Source of the DNA: Ectocarpus siliculosus
Lineage: Eukaryota; Sar; Phaeophyceae; Ectocarpales; Ectocarpaceae
Length of the DNA: 64,000 bases
Assembly: GCA_000310025.1 (NCBI GenBank)
Contig: FN648498.1
Coordinates: 664,099 to 728,098, forward strand
Direction of reading: 5' to 3'
Under the pieces are notes generated by a model. It was not told the origin of the DNA, made no database searches, and was given only the letters and a program-made list of their open reading frames with translations. Position 1 is the stretch's first letter. Every line of letters starts with the position of its first letter. The translations under genes were made by a program, and so were the position numbers. Below are positions 45,382 to 57,600 of the stretch, piece by piece.

Positions 45382-47368
45382 TCATGGAGGAAGCAAGTGA
45401 ACCCCGAGGAGACCCCTCCCGCTCCACGTCTTCGGCACAAGCGTCAACTCCCTCACCCCCCCTCCCGTCCCCACGGAGCCCCCCCCCCCACTAGCACTCG
45501 TCGTCCTCAGCACCGTGACGGGCACCTCCTGCCCCTCCTTCTCTCGCACGACGTCTACCACCCCACCAAGGCCCTTGGGGTGAGAGATGTCCACACGGCC
45601 AAACCGCAGCACGAGATCGCCTACCGCCAGCCCCGCCGCGGACGCCGGAGAGCCCTCGGACACCTTATGTATGCATTAAAAAAAAACGTAAATGTTTCAT
45701 TCGCGGGAAACAAACCAACCGCCGTGTTAGTTTCCATACCATGGCGTCCCATATTCCCCGACATGTTTTTTTTCGTTTCGTTCGCGGAACACCAAACAAC
45801 CGTGTTAGTTTCCATACGAATGATAACCATGTCCGGCGGGTGTGTGTGTTTCGTGTCGGTTGTACTGTATTACTAGCAGTCCAACATGAACGGCACTGCA
45901 GGATGGATGGGTAGATGATACCATAGGGTGCGAGCTTGAAGGTTGGGGAGCCATGTGTAGCGGGGAAAGCTCTTACGCTTCCGAGGTACGGTGGTATGTA
46001 AACAACAATACATGTTGCCTACGACAGGAAGCACGCCATGAATACGTACGGCTTTTCCTTGTTGTCCTCTCGTGACCGTCATTATCTTGCACAAGACACA
46101 TAGATAGATCGAAGCTTAAGATCGAGGTTCTGCACACCACAAAGCGCCTCCAAACACCCGCTGTGTACTTGCGCGATACACTCGAAGAGAAGAGTGGCAT
46201 TCGAAGCACCCCTCGGCTCGAAAGCAAACACACATACTCTATCCCCTGCTGCGACCTCTTCACCTGGTTGACCTTAGCGATGGGCGCCAGCGACATGCTT
46301 GCCGCGGCGGCCGAATCACCACCAACCAAAGATGGTGTCGGTGGCGTAGCGGCAGTGACAGAAGAAGCTGCTGGCAACGGCGTTGGCCTCGCCAATCTCG
46401 CATCGTGCAAGGCGTGGAGGGACTTCTCTATCCTCGACATCACGGCTTTGTGATCCGTCTGGATGCAGTTGAACCTTGTGTTTGCAGGAAACGAGAGGGG
46501 TGGGAGTGAAAGACGAAAAATAGAGAGAGAGGTGTGGCATGAAGGTCTTGTGATCCGTCCGTATGAAGTTGAGGCTTGTGTTTGCAGGAAACGTGGTGGG
46601 GGTACAGAAAAGATGAGGGATGTTTGAAGAGAGGTGCACCATGACGGTGAAGAGAGGCCGGAAAAAACACCTTGGATGGAGTGTGAGAAGGAGGAGGTGA
46701 GTTGTCGGAACCGTGTACAACGTTGGAGACAAGACAAAACGCGCTCGTTCGCTAAAACTAGCTCTGTCTTGCGATGTACGTCACAACAGGTTCACAGGTT
46801 AATGAAACGGCATTGCATACCCACTGTGCCGACAAGCATGCTACGTTGATATGACAGCGCAAGCAAACAAGCCAAGCGAGAGAGAAGACAGAGGAGCTTG
46901 GGGTGTCACCAGGAGACCGTGGATGATGCAGAGCAACCGCCCGAGCGACACGCGTCCCGTCCCCCCCCCACCCTGACCACAGTATTCAGACAAACAACGT
47001 ACAGGCCATTCTCCCTACAACCGCGTGAGCATCACACCAGCACCATATCGCGGACAGCAGAAGCATCTTTGTGCTATGAACAAAATCAAAGAGTAGGTGC
47101 CACTGTAAAGTCTGACGCACCGGTGCCTCCTCTCTCGAACGTTGAAGAGGTCGAACCCTGCCAGCGGGAAGCCATCGGAGTCAACGAGAGCGCCCTTAAC
47201 CCCCACAGGAGCTTCTCCGTTAGCTCCTGGCGACTTCAGCTCGCTGGCGATGGCGTCCGCTTCCAGCTCGAGGGCGTCCCTCTGTGCCTGAAGCATGACA
47301 AGCTCCTTCCTCAAAGCCTCCTCAGGGGACGGAATGGGCTGCTGCTGCTGCTTGGCGAAGGCCGACAT
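45382..47368 (-). CDS. PSMD9: 26S proteasome non-ATPase regulatory subunit 9 (PSMD9/Nas2), PDZ-like assembly chaperone
   Basis: PSMD9 (p27, yeast Nas2) is a chaperone that binds the C-terminus of the ATPase Rpt5 during assembly of the proteasome base. Exons on the minus strand: 47368-47121, 46474-46264, 45663-45382; phases join to 246 residues, close to the usual 210-225. Residues 14-46 are a coiled coil (PEEALRKELVMLQAQRDALE). The family block follows: GALVDSDGFPLAGFDLFNVR at 59-78, then RHRFNCIQTDHKAVM across the first intron. A Pro/Ala/Ser linker leads to the PDZ-like domain at about 145-230: PIAKVNQ joined to VSEGSPASAAGLAVGDLVLR, ending TLVPKTWSGRGLLGVHLLPP, the typical C-terminus. The start is the first ATG of the opening exon frame in a plausible context. 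Intron 1 holds a decayed copy of the start of exon 2. Identity is certain. Confidence 0.95.
46441..46602. repeat. partial tandem duplication covering the 5' part of PSMD9 exon 2
   Basis: TGATCCGTC..ATG.AGTTGA followed by CTTGTGTTTGCAGGAAACG occurs at 46451 (in the exon border) and again 100 bp away at 46551 (in the intron). On the minus strand the second copy still reads LNFIRTDHKTFMPH against FNCIQTDHKAVMSR of the real exon, but it has lost the acceptor context. Confidence 0.8.
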
Positions 47369-47444
47369 GGCCGTATGTCGCTGCCTGTCGGCGTCTGTTG
47401 TTGGGAAACAAGCGCGGAGTGTAAGCACCAGTGGTTGGAGAAAA

Positions 47445-47487
<43 letters not shown>

Positions 47488-47919
47488 CTTGGTAATCCCC
47501 GCGCCCCATAGCAGTCAGAACATTGAGACAAGTGATCAACTGTACGCTTGCGTAGTCGCATTCAGAACGACTCAAGATAACATCTTGTTGAGTTTTAGGT
47601 TGGAGGCGTCTCAGTCTGCTGATCACAAACGTGTGTTTATCGACTGCGGTATCTGTGCATCTGTTGGTCGGCCTGCGTGTGGCTCAGGGCTCAAGAGGGG
47701 GAGCGGTTAGCGGCGCCTATTAGATGGTGAAGCTTTGGTCAGTTGCTTTGCATGGCCCTTCCCGGTCCAATTGGTACAGGGTTCGACTTTGGGTAGCAGC
47801 ATGGATTCCTTCTCGAAGACTAGTGGTCCACAGGGTCAACGACACACCGCCGTGTCCAGGGGGGAAAAAACACTCGATGGCCTGTCCCTCGCGCTCTACC
47901 CGCGGACGATCCCCTGCAG
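47369..47919. other. upstream region of PSMD9 with (AG)n tract
   Basis: This presumably holds the PSMD9 promoter and perhaps the first exon of the plus-strand gene at 47920-48495. A (GA)n run covers 47447-47483. I could not place a start exon whose phase joins the downstream exon. Confidence 0.4.
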
Positions 47920-48495
47920 AACAAAGCGAGCGAGAGGGAGATAGTTCCTCCGGGGGCCTACTTCCACCCGCTTATCGACGCCATGAACGCCTCTCTCCGA
48001 TGCGCGGAGAAAAGCACACGCGATGTTAACGTCAGGGGTAGGGGAAAGCCGAAAATTACGCTACACTTGCGGACGAACGGCAGTCGTATGCAAACAATGC
48101 CCGCCCCCAAACGAGCCTTGAAGGGCAAATTTCGGGTGGGGCAAGGCGTGTCGAGCAGAGGATTATGTCCTTGCTCTGTGGCCTGTCTCGCCCTGTTGTT
48201 GTGGCAGGACGAACACTCGGCTGTATTCTTGAACGCGCGTCAAAGCCTAGGCTGGGCGAGATGAGCCAAATGAGAGTTGTTACTTCCATCACATTGCCCG
48301 CCCGACCTTGAAACCGTGGTATCGGTAGGCATACAGTATATATTTTTTCCTGTTGTACAAGCGAAGCGAGCCACCGATGCTGTGAAAAATGACACCATGG
48401 TAAAAACTGCCCAGGCATACACTTCTGCCGTCAAGTACCCAGCTGTAGCTGCTGCAGTGCGCAACACGCTGGCTGGCCATGAAGCACCAGAGTAA
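47920..48495 (+). CDS. unidentified gene, two 3' exons
   Basis: Exon 47920-48037 follows a good pyrimidine tract and CTGCAG acceptor and reads NKASEREIVPPGAYFHPLID then AMNASLRCAEKSTRDVNVR. Its donor GGG/GTAGGG has phase 1. Exon 48362-48495 reads AKRATDAVKNDTMVKTAQAY then TSAVKYPAVAAAVRNTLAG and ends HEAPE with TAA. The two phases join. Composition is soluble, helical and Ala/Lys-rich. I do not recognise the family. An upstream exon is needed unless translation starts at the Met of DAMNAS. It would be divergent from PSMD9, fitting the local pattern. Confidence 0.42.
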
Positions 48496-49385
48496 TGTAC
48501 CTCCGCGCGAAGCCACCCGATACAATAGTTCAAATAGTTATTAGCTGGGACATGACGTTGCCGAGACATGATGCAATACCAAACTAGAAGCAATACCCTA
48601 CCGCAAACAAAGTGAATCGTGCCAGCAGCGATCGAAGCGTAGCTAGAGTACTCCCTGGATTACCTGCCTGCTGCCTGCTGTGAAATCAACTACGTTATTA
48701 CGTTGATCTCCGAAGAAAGGCGGAAGAACAGATTTTCCTTCCCCTGGTGATGGTCAAGTATTTTCTTGTCTCTGCCTATTCCTCTGCGGTGCCCACCTTG
48801 TTATTCTCTGCGATACTAACGTACCTCTGTACATAAGTACATCGCATACAGCAGTGTACCTAGGGTACTTTAGTCTACGTACCGTACGTTTTTGACGGGG
48901 CTATCGGCGTCGCGGCAACCAGTACATGCTGTTATATTGTTGTTTCGATACACCATGTACAGCTACTACAGCAGTTGCGCAATGTGAGAAGGTCTGCTTC
49001 ATGAGTCAAAATCCCTATGATTGACTCATTGCTGTCATCCGTCTGTACGCATCCGCGTTGTCTGGACTATGTAAACGCACGTCATGCACGGCAGTGGATA
49101 ACGTGGACAACCGCCGTGGACAAGCAGCTGTACTGCTATAGTCTAAGGCATCCGTCTCTCTCCTCCCTCCTAAGAAATCATTGCACATTTACTGGACCGT
49201 CTCATCAACAACGCAGCGTAGTATTTGGATGTTACTCCCAACCAGGACTGCTGTAGGAGACAAGTGAAATAACGGGAGGGGTGCCCATCTTGCCTGGACA
49301 AGTCCGCCCGCGAGCTCTCTCAGCAGCCTTCCCCGAAGTACAGCAGTAGATGCACACTTTCTAGTCGGCCTGGGAGCACGCAAAA

Positions 49386-49510
49386 GTTGTTGTCTTCACG
49401 TCTTCACATCACAAAACCGTTCCGATCTCTCTCTCCAGTACCTTCATCTGTCCGTACAATCAAACATAGACAGGCTAACTTACCCAAAAAAGGTATACTC
49501 GACCGCTTGA
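49386..49510 (+). repeat. dispersed repeat, ACCGTTCCGA family (copy 5, long)
   Basis: GTTGTTGTCTTCACGTCTTC leads into ACATCACAAAACCGTTCCGA, TCTCTCTCTCCAGTACCTTC, TCTGTCCGTAC and GGCTAACTTACCCAAAAAAG. It is collinear with 5350-5490 over about 120 bp. Confidence 0.8.
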
Positions 49511-49795
49511 AAAAATCGAGAAAAAATAAAAAAAAATCTGTGGTGTGGTCCATGGGCCCATCGGCAAAAGTGAATTCGAATAGTACTCTCCTCAGCCGCT
49601 CAGCCGCTCCGACAGGCTGGGCAAGCCTAGCTGAGTTGCAACCCCCCCGTCTTCCACGCAAACTGCTGGTCGTTTGCTCTAGCATAAATCCTACGGCAGA
49701 GCTGGCTAGCTGCTTCTGTGGAGGGAGAGAGCGAAGGTTTTTCTCTCTGTGTGCGTGTGGAGTGTGGAGTGTGGAGCAGGCTGGAAGGACCGCTG

Positions 49796-49797
<2 letters not shown>

Positions 49798-49866
<69 letters not shown>
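49798..49866 (+). repeat. (CTG)23 microsatellite
   Basis: Twenty-three uninterrupted CTG units end just before the CCAG that could serve as acceptor for the RhoGEF exon containing ATG 49889. The tract is the longest pure trinucleotide run in the window. Confidence 0.95.
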
Positions 49867-49888
49867 ACCAGGGTGTTGTGTCGTGGTG

Positions 49889-52800
49889 ATGGCAGCCGTG
49901 AGACGGGAGCGGAGGAGAGACGAGGCTGTCGCCGAGCTCCTGAGCTCCGAGGCAGAATACGTGTCAGACTTGAAGGTGAGGGGTCAGGCTGGTGTGGTGT
50001 GTGTCTCGTGTCTCGTGTCGTGCAACGAAATATAATACAATTTGAGAAGAGTAAGTTGGTGCGGGCCGCTGCACACCAACGTTACGCATGTGTTTATTGT
50101 ATTGTAGTGTGATCCCAAGGTTCCTGCCGCGTGAATCGCAAGCCCTTCACTTGCCTTGCGACAGTCCGCACGCATACACGCAAATTCGTGCGCGCGAGGC
50201 GAGCAATGGGCCCTTCGGGTCTCCTCTCATCCCTTGTTGCACCATCATCCAAACATACATCCACAACACTATGGTGTCTGTCATCGGGATGACTTTTTTA
50301 TTTGACGAACCACACGTCTACAAGCAGCAGTAGAGATATTCATATTATGAGAGACGAGCTCTCGACTCCTCCCGAACATCCACGGAAGCCGCGAGATTCT
50401 TGATCACACGTATTGTGGCCTGGTCGCCTTGACCTCCTTTCCCTTAGGTTTGCACAGCAGTTGCATTTGGCCAATCTCTCGGGAACATAGCCACGTTAGG
50501 TACTCGCAGCAACTAACTCTCTCACTGTTCTGTTGTTGTAGCATACAACCGAGCCCTTCGCTGGCGCCAAAAGGACAAAAAACATCGCTGTGACGCTTCA
50601 CGCTTCGCACGTTCAAAAATCACGTTTAACCGTCCGCGCGGGGTGCTGGAACAATATGAGGACGGGCGAAGGGGGGTGTATCATGATCTCCGCATAAGGC
50701 GCATGTGCCGATTCATGCAGATAGAGCAGCCCTGAGGGAACACAAGCTTCCGTGGCACAACCGCCTGTGGAGCCAGTTCTGCCGCCAAGCCGCAGTAGCA
50801 GCAGCAGCAGCAGAGCAGTGAAACACCCACTCTTCTCCACCCCCAGCTGAAAATTAGTCTCCTCTATAGCCGCTGAGAAAAATATTGAAAGGCATGAACA
50901 CTATTTAGCTAATGCACACACGCTGTATTCAGACCAAGCACACACACAATGTGCGTATGTATCATAGTATGTAGGCATGTAGGCACAGCAGCCCGTTTAC
51001 CACGACGCATGCAGCTGCTGGCTATTGTACCGCATGTGACGCGAGATACTGCTGTACCATGACCCCCCGGACCGATTTTCAAAGCTCCCTTGCGACAAGC
51101 GCGCAAACATCAAAACATTAAATAAGTCTTGTAGGAAAGCTCTCCACGACACGGCTCCAACGCCGCCATTTTCGCCCCCCCCACTGCATGTAGTACTGCT
51201 GTACTTCATCATCTTCTGCCGTAGATATTGTGTGGAGAGGAGATATTGTTGTTGTCTTCACATTCAAAACCGTTCCGTTCTCTCTTTGAAATCGGGGTGT
51301 GACAATGTTGTTTGTGCCACTGACGGACGGCATCTGGTGATGGATGAATAGCTGCTGCAGCCAGCCGTCCAGCGGAGAATTAAGCCAACCAGCCTACCGC
51401 CCCAGCACGGACATGCGGCACCTTGAAAAGGGAAACGTAGCGTCAATTCCCGGCTCAGATCTAGAACATGTGTATCTAGGTTATTAGAGTAATCTCGGTC
51501 TGTTTTAGTCAAGTGTGCCCCTACGTGAGAAACTCACGACTTTAAACCGTGGAATTGGTGTCGCACAGCCTTGACCTGACCCTGGTCTTGTACCGTCACA
51601 ACAACGTATCGACTTCTAGTTATTACAGTCATGACACAAGACAAATAGGGTCCACGGCATAGACGTATAGACAGACTACCACGGGCAGGCTTAGAAATGA
51701 ACCCTTAGGCACCTAGCAATGATGGCAATGGCGTGCAGAAAAACGTGGTAAATAGTGTAAGAGCCGCTAGAACAACCGTTGAACAATGACAACCACTGTC
51801 CGTTGTCCCACACAGACCGGTATGAGCGTCCGAGAAAAATAGTCCCCCTGATCGTAGGACAAGCGAGAGTGCTCCCGAAATTGTTGCTGTATCGAGAGCA
51901 TGGCTTTCAGCGAGCGCAGATGGAAGGGGGGTAGATAGAAGACAGAGCCGTTTTGTAGGCCCCTGTCATGTGTGCCCCCCCCCCTCCCCCATTCAATGTT
52001 GGACCCCTGCCTTCTCTTTGTTGCTTACTACTGAAGAAGTACATTCTACTATAGTAGTACCTCTTAGCTGACGTGCCTACGACCCTTCGCCACCCCAACG
52101 ACAAATACAACGACAGGCTCTCCCTTGCCATCGGGGTTGGGTTTTCGTCGCTTGGCAACGACGTTGTAAAACAAGCCGCCCCCCCCGGTGTTTCCCCCGA
52201 TGTTTGCCATCGGGGTTGGGTTTTCGTCGCTTGGCAACGACGTTGTAAAACAAGCCGCCCCCCCCGGTGTTTGCCATCGGGGTTTGGGTTTTCGTCGCTT
52301 GGCAACGACGTTGTAAAACAAGCCCCCCACTCGGTGTTTGCCATCGGGATTGGGTTTTCGTCGCTTGGCAACGACGTTGTAAAACAAGCCAATTCACTTC
52401 GTGAACTCGGCAACCAGGTTACCGTTTTTTTTTTTTACCTCGTTTTTTTTTTTGGCGGTAACCATAATGGTGGTCGAGTAGATCATGTTGTGCGGGGTGG
52501 AGAAACCTCACTCCGCGCAACGGGGGATGATCGCACCACGTTGTGTTAAAATGGTCAAGCTTCCTCGAGNNNNNNNNNNNNNNNNNNNNNNNNNNNNNNN
52601 NNNNNNNNNNNNNNNNNNNNNNNNNNNNNNNNNNNNNNNNNNNNNNNNNNNNNNNNNNNNNNNNNNNNNNNNNNNNNNNNNNNNNNNNNNNNNNNNNNNN
52701 NNNNNNNNNNNNNNNNNNNNNNNNNNNNNNNNNNNNNNNNNNNNNNNNNNNNNNNNNNNNNNNNNNNNNNNNNNNNNNNNNNNNNNNNNNNNNNNNNNNN

Positions 52801-54623
52801 NNNNNNNNNNNNNNNAGGGTAAAACCCCCCCCCCCCCCCCCCCCGCCACCCCCCCTTTATCTTCTCTCCCAGTCGTTCTGGGCAGGAGAAGAGGGAGGTT
52901 GATCTCGACCAAAGGTGTTTCTTCCTCTGCCCCTACCCCCTACGTCTATCTTTCGGTATCTCAGCTTGCCGTGTCTGTTCCTGCCGCTGAAAACATTGGA
53001 CGTGATCTCTACATGGGATTTTTTGTTTTCGTTCCCTGCCGATCATACCACCCCCCTTAGTCCCATCTTCCTGCCCCCTCTGGTGGTACAAGGGTAGTAC
53101 CGATTGTTCTGCCACCTCCCTCGAAATTGCTGACCAATAGGAAAAGTCGTGCGTTCCTTGACACGTGTGTCTCCGACAATGCTAGCTGCTGCAATACTCT
53201 ATCCGTTGTTGTGTGTTTGTTCCCCATCATGCCAATCTTGGTTGCACCGCTTTTGTCCCTTGGGTCCCGTCTGTCCAGTTGTTGGTGGATGTCTTCTTGC
53301 TCCCTCTACAGAGATGGGCGAAGGAGCTTGAGGCTCAGCAGGACCCTGTTCTTGACCACGCAGCGGTGCATGGCGGCAGCATTCAAGCACGTTCGGCGCC
53401 AAGTTTCACACAAGCAGGTATATGCATGTGCATACGTGCACATCATCAGTCATGCATCTAGTTCTTGGCATGGATTTTATTTTGGTATGGTTTTTGGTGG
53501 GATTGGCGTGTTTGCGAGACGTCTCCCGGTAATTTAGAGTCAGGACCAGAACCCGTTTCGTTCCGGCTGGCCACGGGTTGGGCTCGTTTCCATGGAAGGG
53601 ACCCGTGGAAGGGAGGGACTCATGGGAGGGGGGTGGAAGACGCACCTGGAATGGGATAGGAACAGGGTGGCTTTGCCAGCTTTGTGCCCACAGGGTGTGG
53701 TGTTGGCCGTGTGCGTCGTGCATGGCTAGTACATAGATAAGCGCGGGGCATTAGTTCTACCGCATTGGGCCGCGTTGGGCCGCACACACAAACGATCCGA
53801 TTTTACAGTGTTCCATGACTTGGTTCTGCTGCACTCTTGTGTCCACCACAGTTGATCTACAGCAGCAGCGGCAAGGTTTCTCATTTGCCCGTGCATGAAG
53901 TATGTGCATCCGGCCGCTGTATGCTTTCGTGATGTTGTTTTTTCTTGCTGTGTGTATCCAACATAGAGAGAGGAGTAGCCAATCTCGACTTTCAGTGAAG
54001 CCTAGCCGTACTTCTTTCGTCTTTCGTGTGCCTTTGCGTGCTTGACCAAATCCACTTGGCCAGAGAGCGGGACGACTCTTCGTCATGCCATGTAGTTACG
54101 AAACGTCGTGGGTAACTCCAAACACTTTCACGGCCTGACTGCTGTTCCAACATTTTCACAATACAGTAGTCGGTGAAGACTAATGGATAGATAGATAGTC
54201 CCCGTGGTAGCAACGTAGCACACCACAGCAGACCAAGCACTTGAAACGTCTATCTTATCTTCCCACCGTTTTTCCTCTCTTACCCCCTTGCCCTTCGATA
54301 ACTCGAAACGTCTTTTCGTTTCCACTCCTCCTCGCGGTATAGTATATCCCGTATTCCCCATCTCTCGTCGAAACCCTTCGGTCCCACCGCCATCCCATCC
54401 CCCCCATTCTGCACTCACGCACGCACTTTCGACTTGGACGAAGACTGCAAGGAGATCTTCGCCAACACGCTCGAGCTGGCGCACTTCAACCGGCAGTTTT
54501 TGCTCGATCTCCGAAAAGCGCACGGCGGTCCCTTCGTGCCAGGAAGCGTGGGCGTCGTATCTCCGGTTTCCACCTCCACCGAATGCAACGAATGGAGAAA
54601 GGTGTGTCCGCGCACATGGCAGC

Positions 54624-54657
<34 letters not shown>

Positions 54658-57600
54658 CGGCTTCCCATTACAAACCGTTCCGATATCTCGCCCAGCACCT
54701 CCATCTTTCCGTATTGATGCACCGTTTGCAAACGGGTTGCTTATCATAGTTTGGTGCCGCTGTAGTCTGCGCGTTAGAGAGTCAAGTCCAGACTCACCTC
54801 TCTCTAGGATGCTGCAGGAGGGGGGGGTCGGAGGTGTTTTCGCCGTCGATCCGATGTCGTCCGCGTTGTTTTGTCCTCTATCCCTCTTTGACTTGCCTGT
54901 TTTTTGTGTGTATTAGCAAATGACAATGGCATGCATGTTCTGTTCCATCCCTCTTTAGCTGCCCCTTTTTTGTTTTATTCCAACAAACTGTGTATGTAAT
55001 GTCCATGGTATGTTAACGGTTTCCCATCCTATCTATCGACCCTATTTTTGTATTCTACATTTGTATTTCATGTTTACACCAGATGTTTCCAACCAGTTAT
55101 TTCCCAATACCAGTTGTTTCCCATCCCTCTTCAGCTGCCCTGTTTTTGTTTCATGACAAGAAACTATACATGTTGCTGACAATAAAAAATAGTAGAGGTA
55201 AATGTTACGTTATACTGCAATATGTTGATACCAGGGTATATGTTATCTTAATACTGCCATATGTTAATACCAGGTAACCTCGGCGGGGAGGGACTGTTTA
55301 GAGGGCGAAGACATCGGGGACCCCTTGCGACCGACGAGCCCGAACATCTCAGAAAAGGGGCCCCGCCAAATGCTACAAGTGTTCCTCAAATCAGCACCGT
55401 TCTTGAAGGTGAAAGGCTATTTTTTGTGGTACCAGGCAGAGGCCAGTATGGGTCAAGCCAGGCGTTTCCTTTGCATGCACGATAGTAGCTAGGCTTGCGA
55501 AGCGTTGTCAAAGTAGCGACAGTTTGAGTTCAAGGGTGAAGTACTTTGTTGATGTAGCGGTGTGTGCCCGAAATCGCTATGCTGCCAAGGGTGTTGCTTG
55601 AGGCTTTCCGCTCGATCTACCGTAGCTTGACAGTAGTACAGTAGTAGTGCCGTGAAAAAGCAGAGGACGTTGTTGTTGGTGGTCTTGCTAGCGTTCACCT
55701 GTGCCTTTGGATGATGATGCTGCCGTTCGGTGGTATGAGGATGAGTAATGCAGACTACCAACCCGGAAAAAAATCGTATATTGTGGTACCATGGTAATTT
55801 GTTTGATGGAACGGCAGTCTCACTGGTCTAGTGGATTGATTTTTGTAGCTGACACTCGGCTATCTTTTGCGATTCCTGAGGCAGCGAACGTCCCAACAGT
55901 CCCAGTTCCATATCTCGAAGTGTCTGCGATGGTACTTTGAACCATTATGCTGCTGCGGCGCAGCCATAGGCTTCTGTTGGCTCGCTGCAGGGCGCGGAAG
56001 TTAGGCATGCGTGTACAAACGAACATTTAATCACGCATCCAGACGTGCGAGGATGAGTTTAATTCCCCCGTATCTAACTCGTCTACACGGGCGTGGGTGT
56101 CTACGCGTAGCGGGCATGACATCGAAGCACCAAGGCACACGCTCTCTCTTTGGCTGCAGATGCGTTGCTGCATACCCTCGGGTTTTCTGAGTAAGTGGTG
56201 TAGTTGTGCTTGTACCGGTCTTGTAGTATCGTGTGTCTGACCTGACCACTTGCCCCCCGCACCACGAAAAACAAAAATCCACAGATGTATTCGGAGTACG
56301 TGAACAACTTCGACACTGCGCGAGAGAGGCTGACGGCGCTGGAGAGAGATAACTCCAGCTTCAGCGCCTTCCTCACCGCGTGCGAGAAGCAGAAGCCGTG
56401 TCGCGGTCTGCACCTCAGGGACTTTCTGGTTTTACCCGTACAGGTATATTGTCATCTTGTACATACATGTGTAGTCGGACTGCTGTGCATGTTTCCGTCA
56501 ATCTATGCTTTTATGTATAAATGCAGTATATCGGATATCTAGTCTATTTTGTATGTATCTATCTTTCCATCCATGTATCTGGCTTTCAATCTCTCCTTTG
56601 CGTTGTCTCTCGTCTCTGCCTGTCATTAATTTTATCCTCTAGCCGCTAAAATGCTTTCGGTACACGCGTGCCCCTTCGAACATGCCATCCTCTATTTTCG
56701 CCCTATCCACCAAATGATGAAAAATGTTGGGTGGTTCGTCTCCGTGTCTTGGAGTCTGTCTCACGGCAAGGGCCGTCCTATCTGGTATGCTAGAATGTTT
56801 TTGTTTTTTTTGGCGATGACGTCACATCTGGGCGTGTTGTTCTTGTTGTTTCTCCGTGCCGACAGCGTATCCCGCGATACCGGCTGTTGCTGGAGACTAT
56901 TCTGCAGTACACGTCGATCGATAGCAACATGCACTCGGCCGTGGAGGAGAGCTTGAGCACCATGGGCGGGATCGCTTCCAAGATAAACTCGGACTTGTCT
57001 CTCAAGCTTAAGAGGAACAAGGTGTGCCGCATGTCATCGATAGCAGTTAGGGGAAACAGGTGTGACGAAAGACCTCAGTCTCCGGAGGTTATCGCGTTTG
57101 TCCGTCTAGGTTTGAAATATTACAGAATTTTTAGCTTTAAGGTTGGACAGCAGATTTCACGGTGTGCAAGCAGCAAGCACTGCTGTGTCGCTTGATCCGG
57201 TTTATTGCATCCCATTTGCTTTTGAGGTCCGTATGTCCATCAGGAAAAAATGAAACAATGACAGTAGTATGCAAAACCCGACATGACACCACTCCTTGCT
57301 GTAGTTGTTTCGGAGGACACCGGAACGAAATGTAATGGTTACTGTTCATCGACCCTGACGGACTATCCCTCTTGTTGCCTCTAGCTGTAACGTAGCTGGT
57401 TTTTCAACAGTAAGAAATACAAGCAGTTGTGGCAGTACCTGCAATCCTCTCTTCCCCCTCTTGCTTTGCAGCCTTTTGTGTGGGCGACAGTTAATTCCGC
57501 GTTCTAGACTCGATGTGTCGTGCAATTAGTAAATTTAGCGGGCGTTTGGAAGGTGATATAGCTACTGCTGTGCCCCATCTCTCGCGGCGAATGATACTGG

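Larger units (their letters stand above)
48496..49888. other. region upstream of the RhoGEF first recognised exon
   Basis: No exon could be supported. A 241-codon frame at 49387-50112 is built from a dispersed repeat and a poly-Leu run from the CTG tract, so it is not counted. Five exact copies of ACTGCTGTA or its complement occur in or near this stretch. Confidence 0.45.

Noticed and set aside
49387-50112. 241-codon plus-strand frame before and across the first RhoGEF exon
   Set aside because: It consists of a dispersed repeat, then a poly-Leu run from (CTG)23, and reads the RhoGEF exon in the wrong frame.
52135-52391. Possible CRISPR array
   Set aside because: The repeated unit is contiguous, with no unique spacers, and sits in an intron of a eukaryotic gene.
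52064-52413. Minus-strand frames encoding a repeated peptide (FYNVVAKRRKPNPDGK)
   Set aside because: The unit length of 67-69 bp changes frame each time, so the peptide repeats come from three different frames of a minisatellite.
52552-52569. Adjacent HindIII- and XhoI-like sites next to the 246-N gap, suggesting vector sequence
   Set aside because: The surrounding bases do not match any polylinker I can name; two sites close together can occur by chance.
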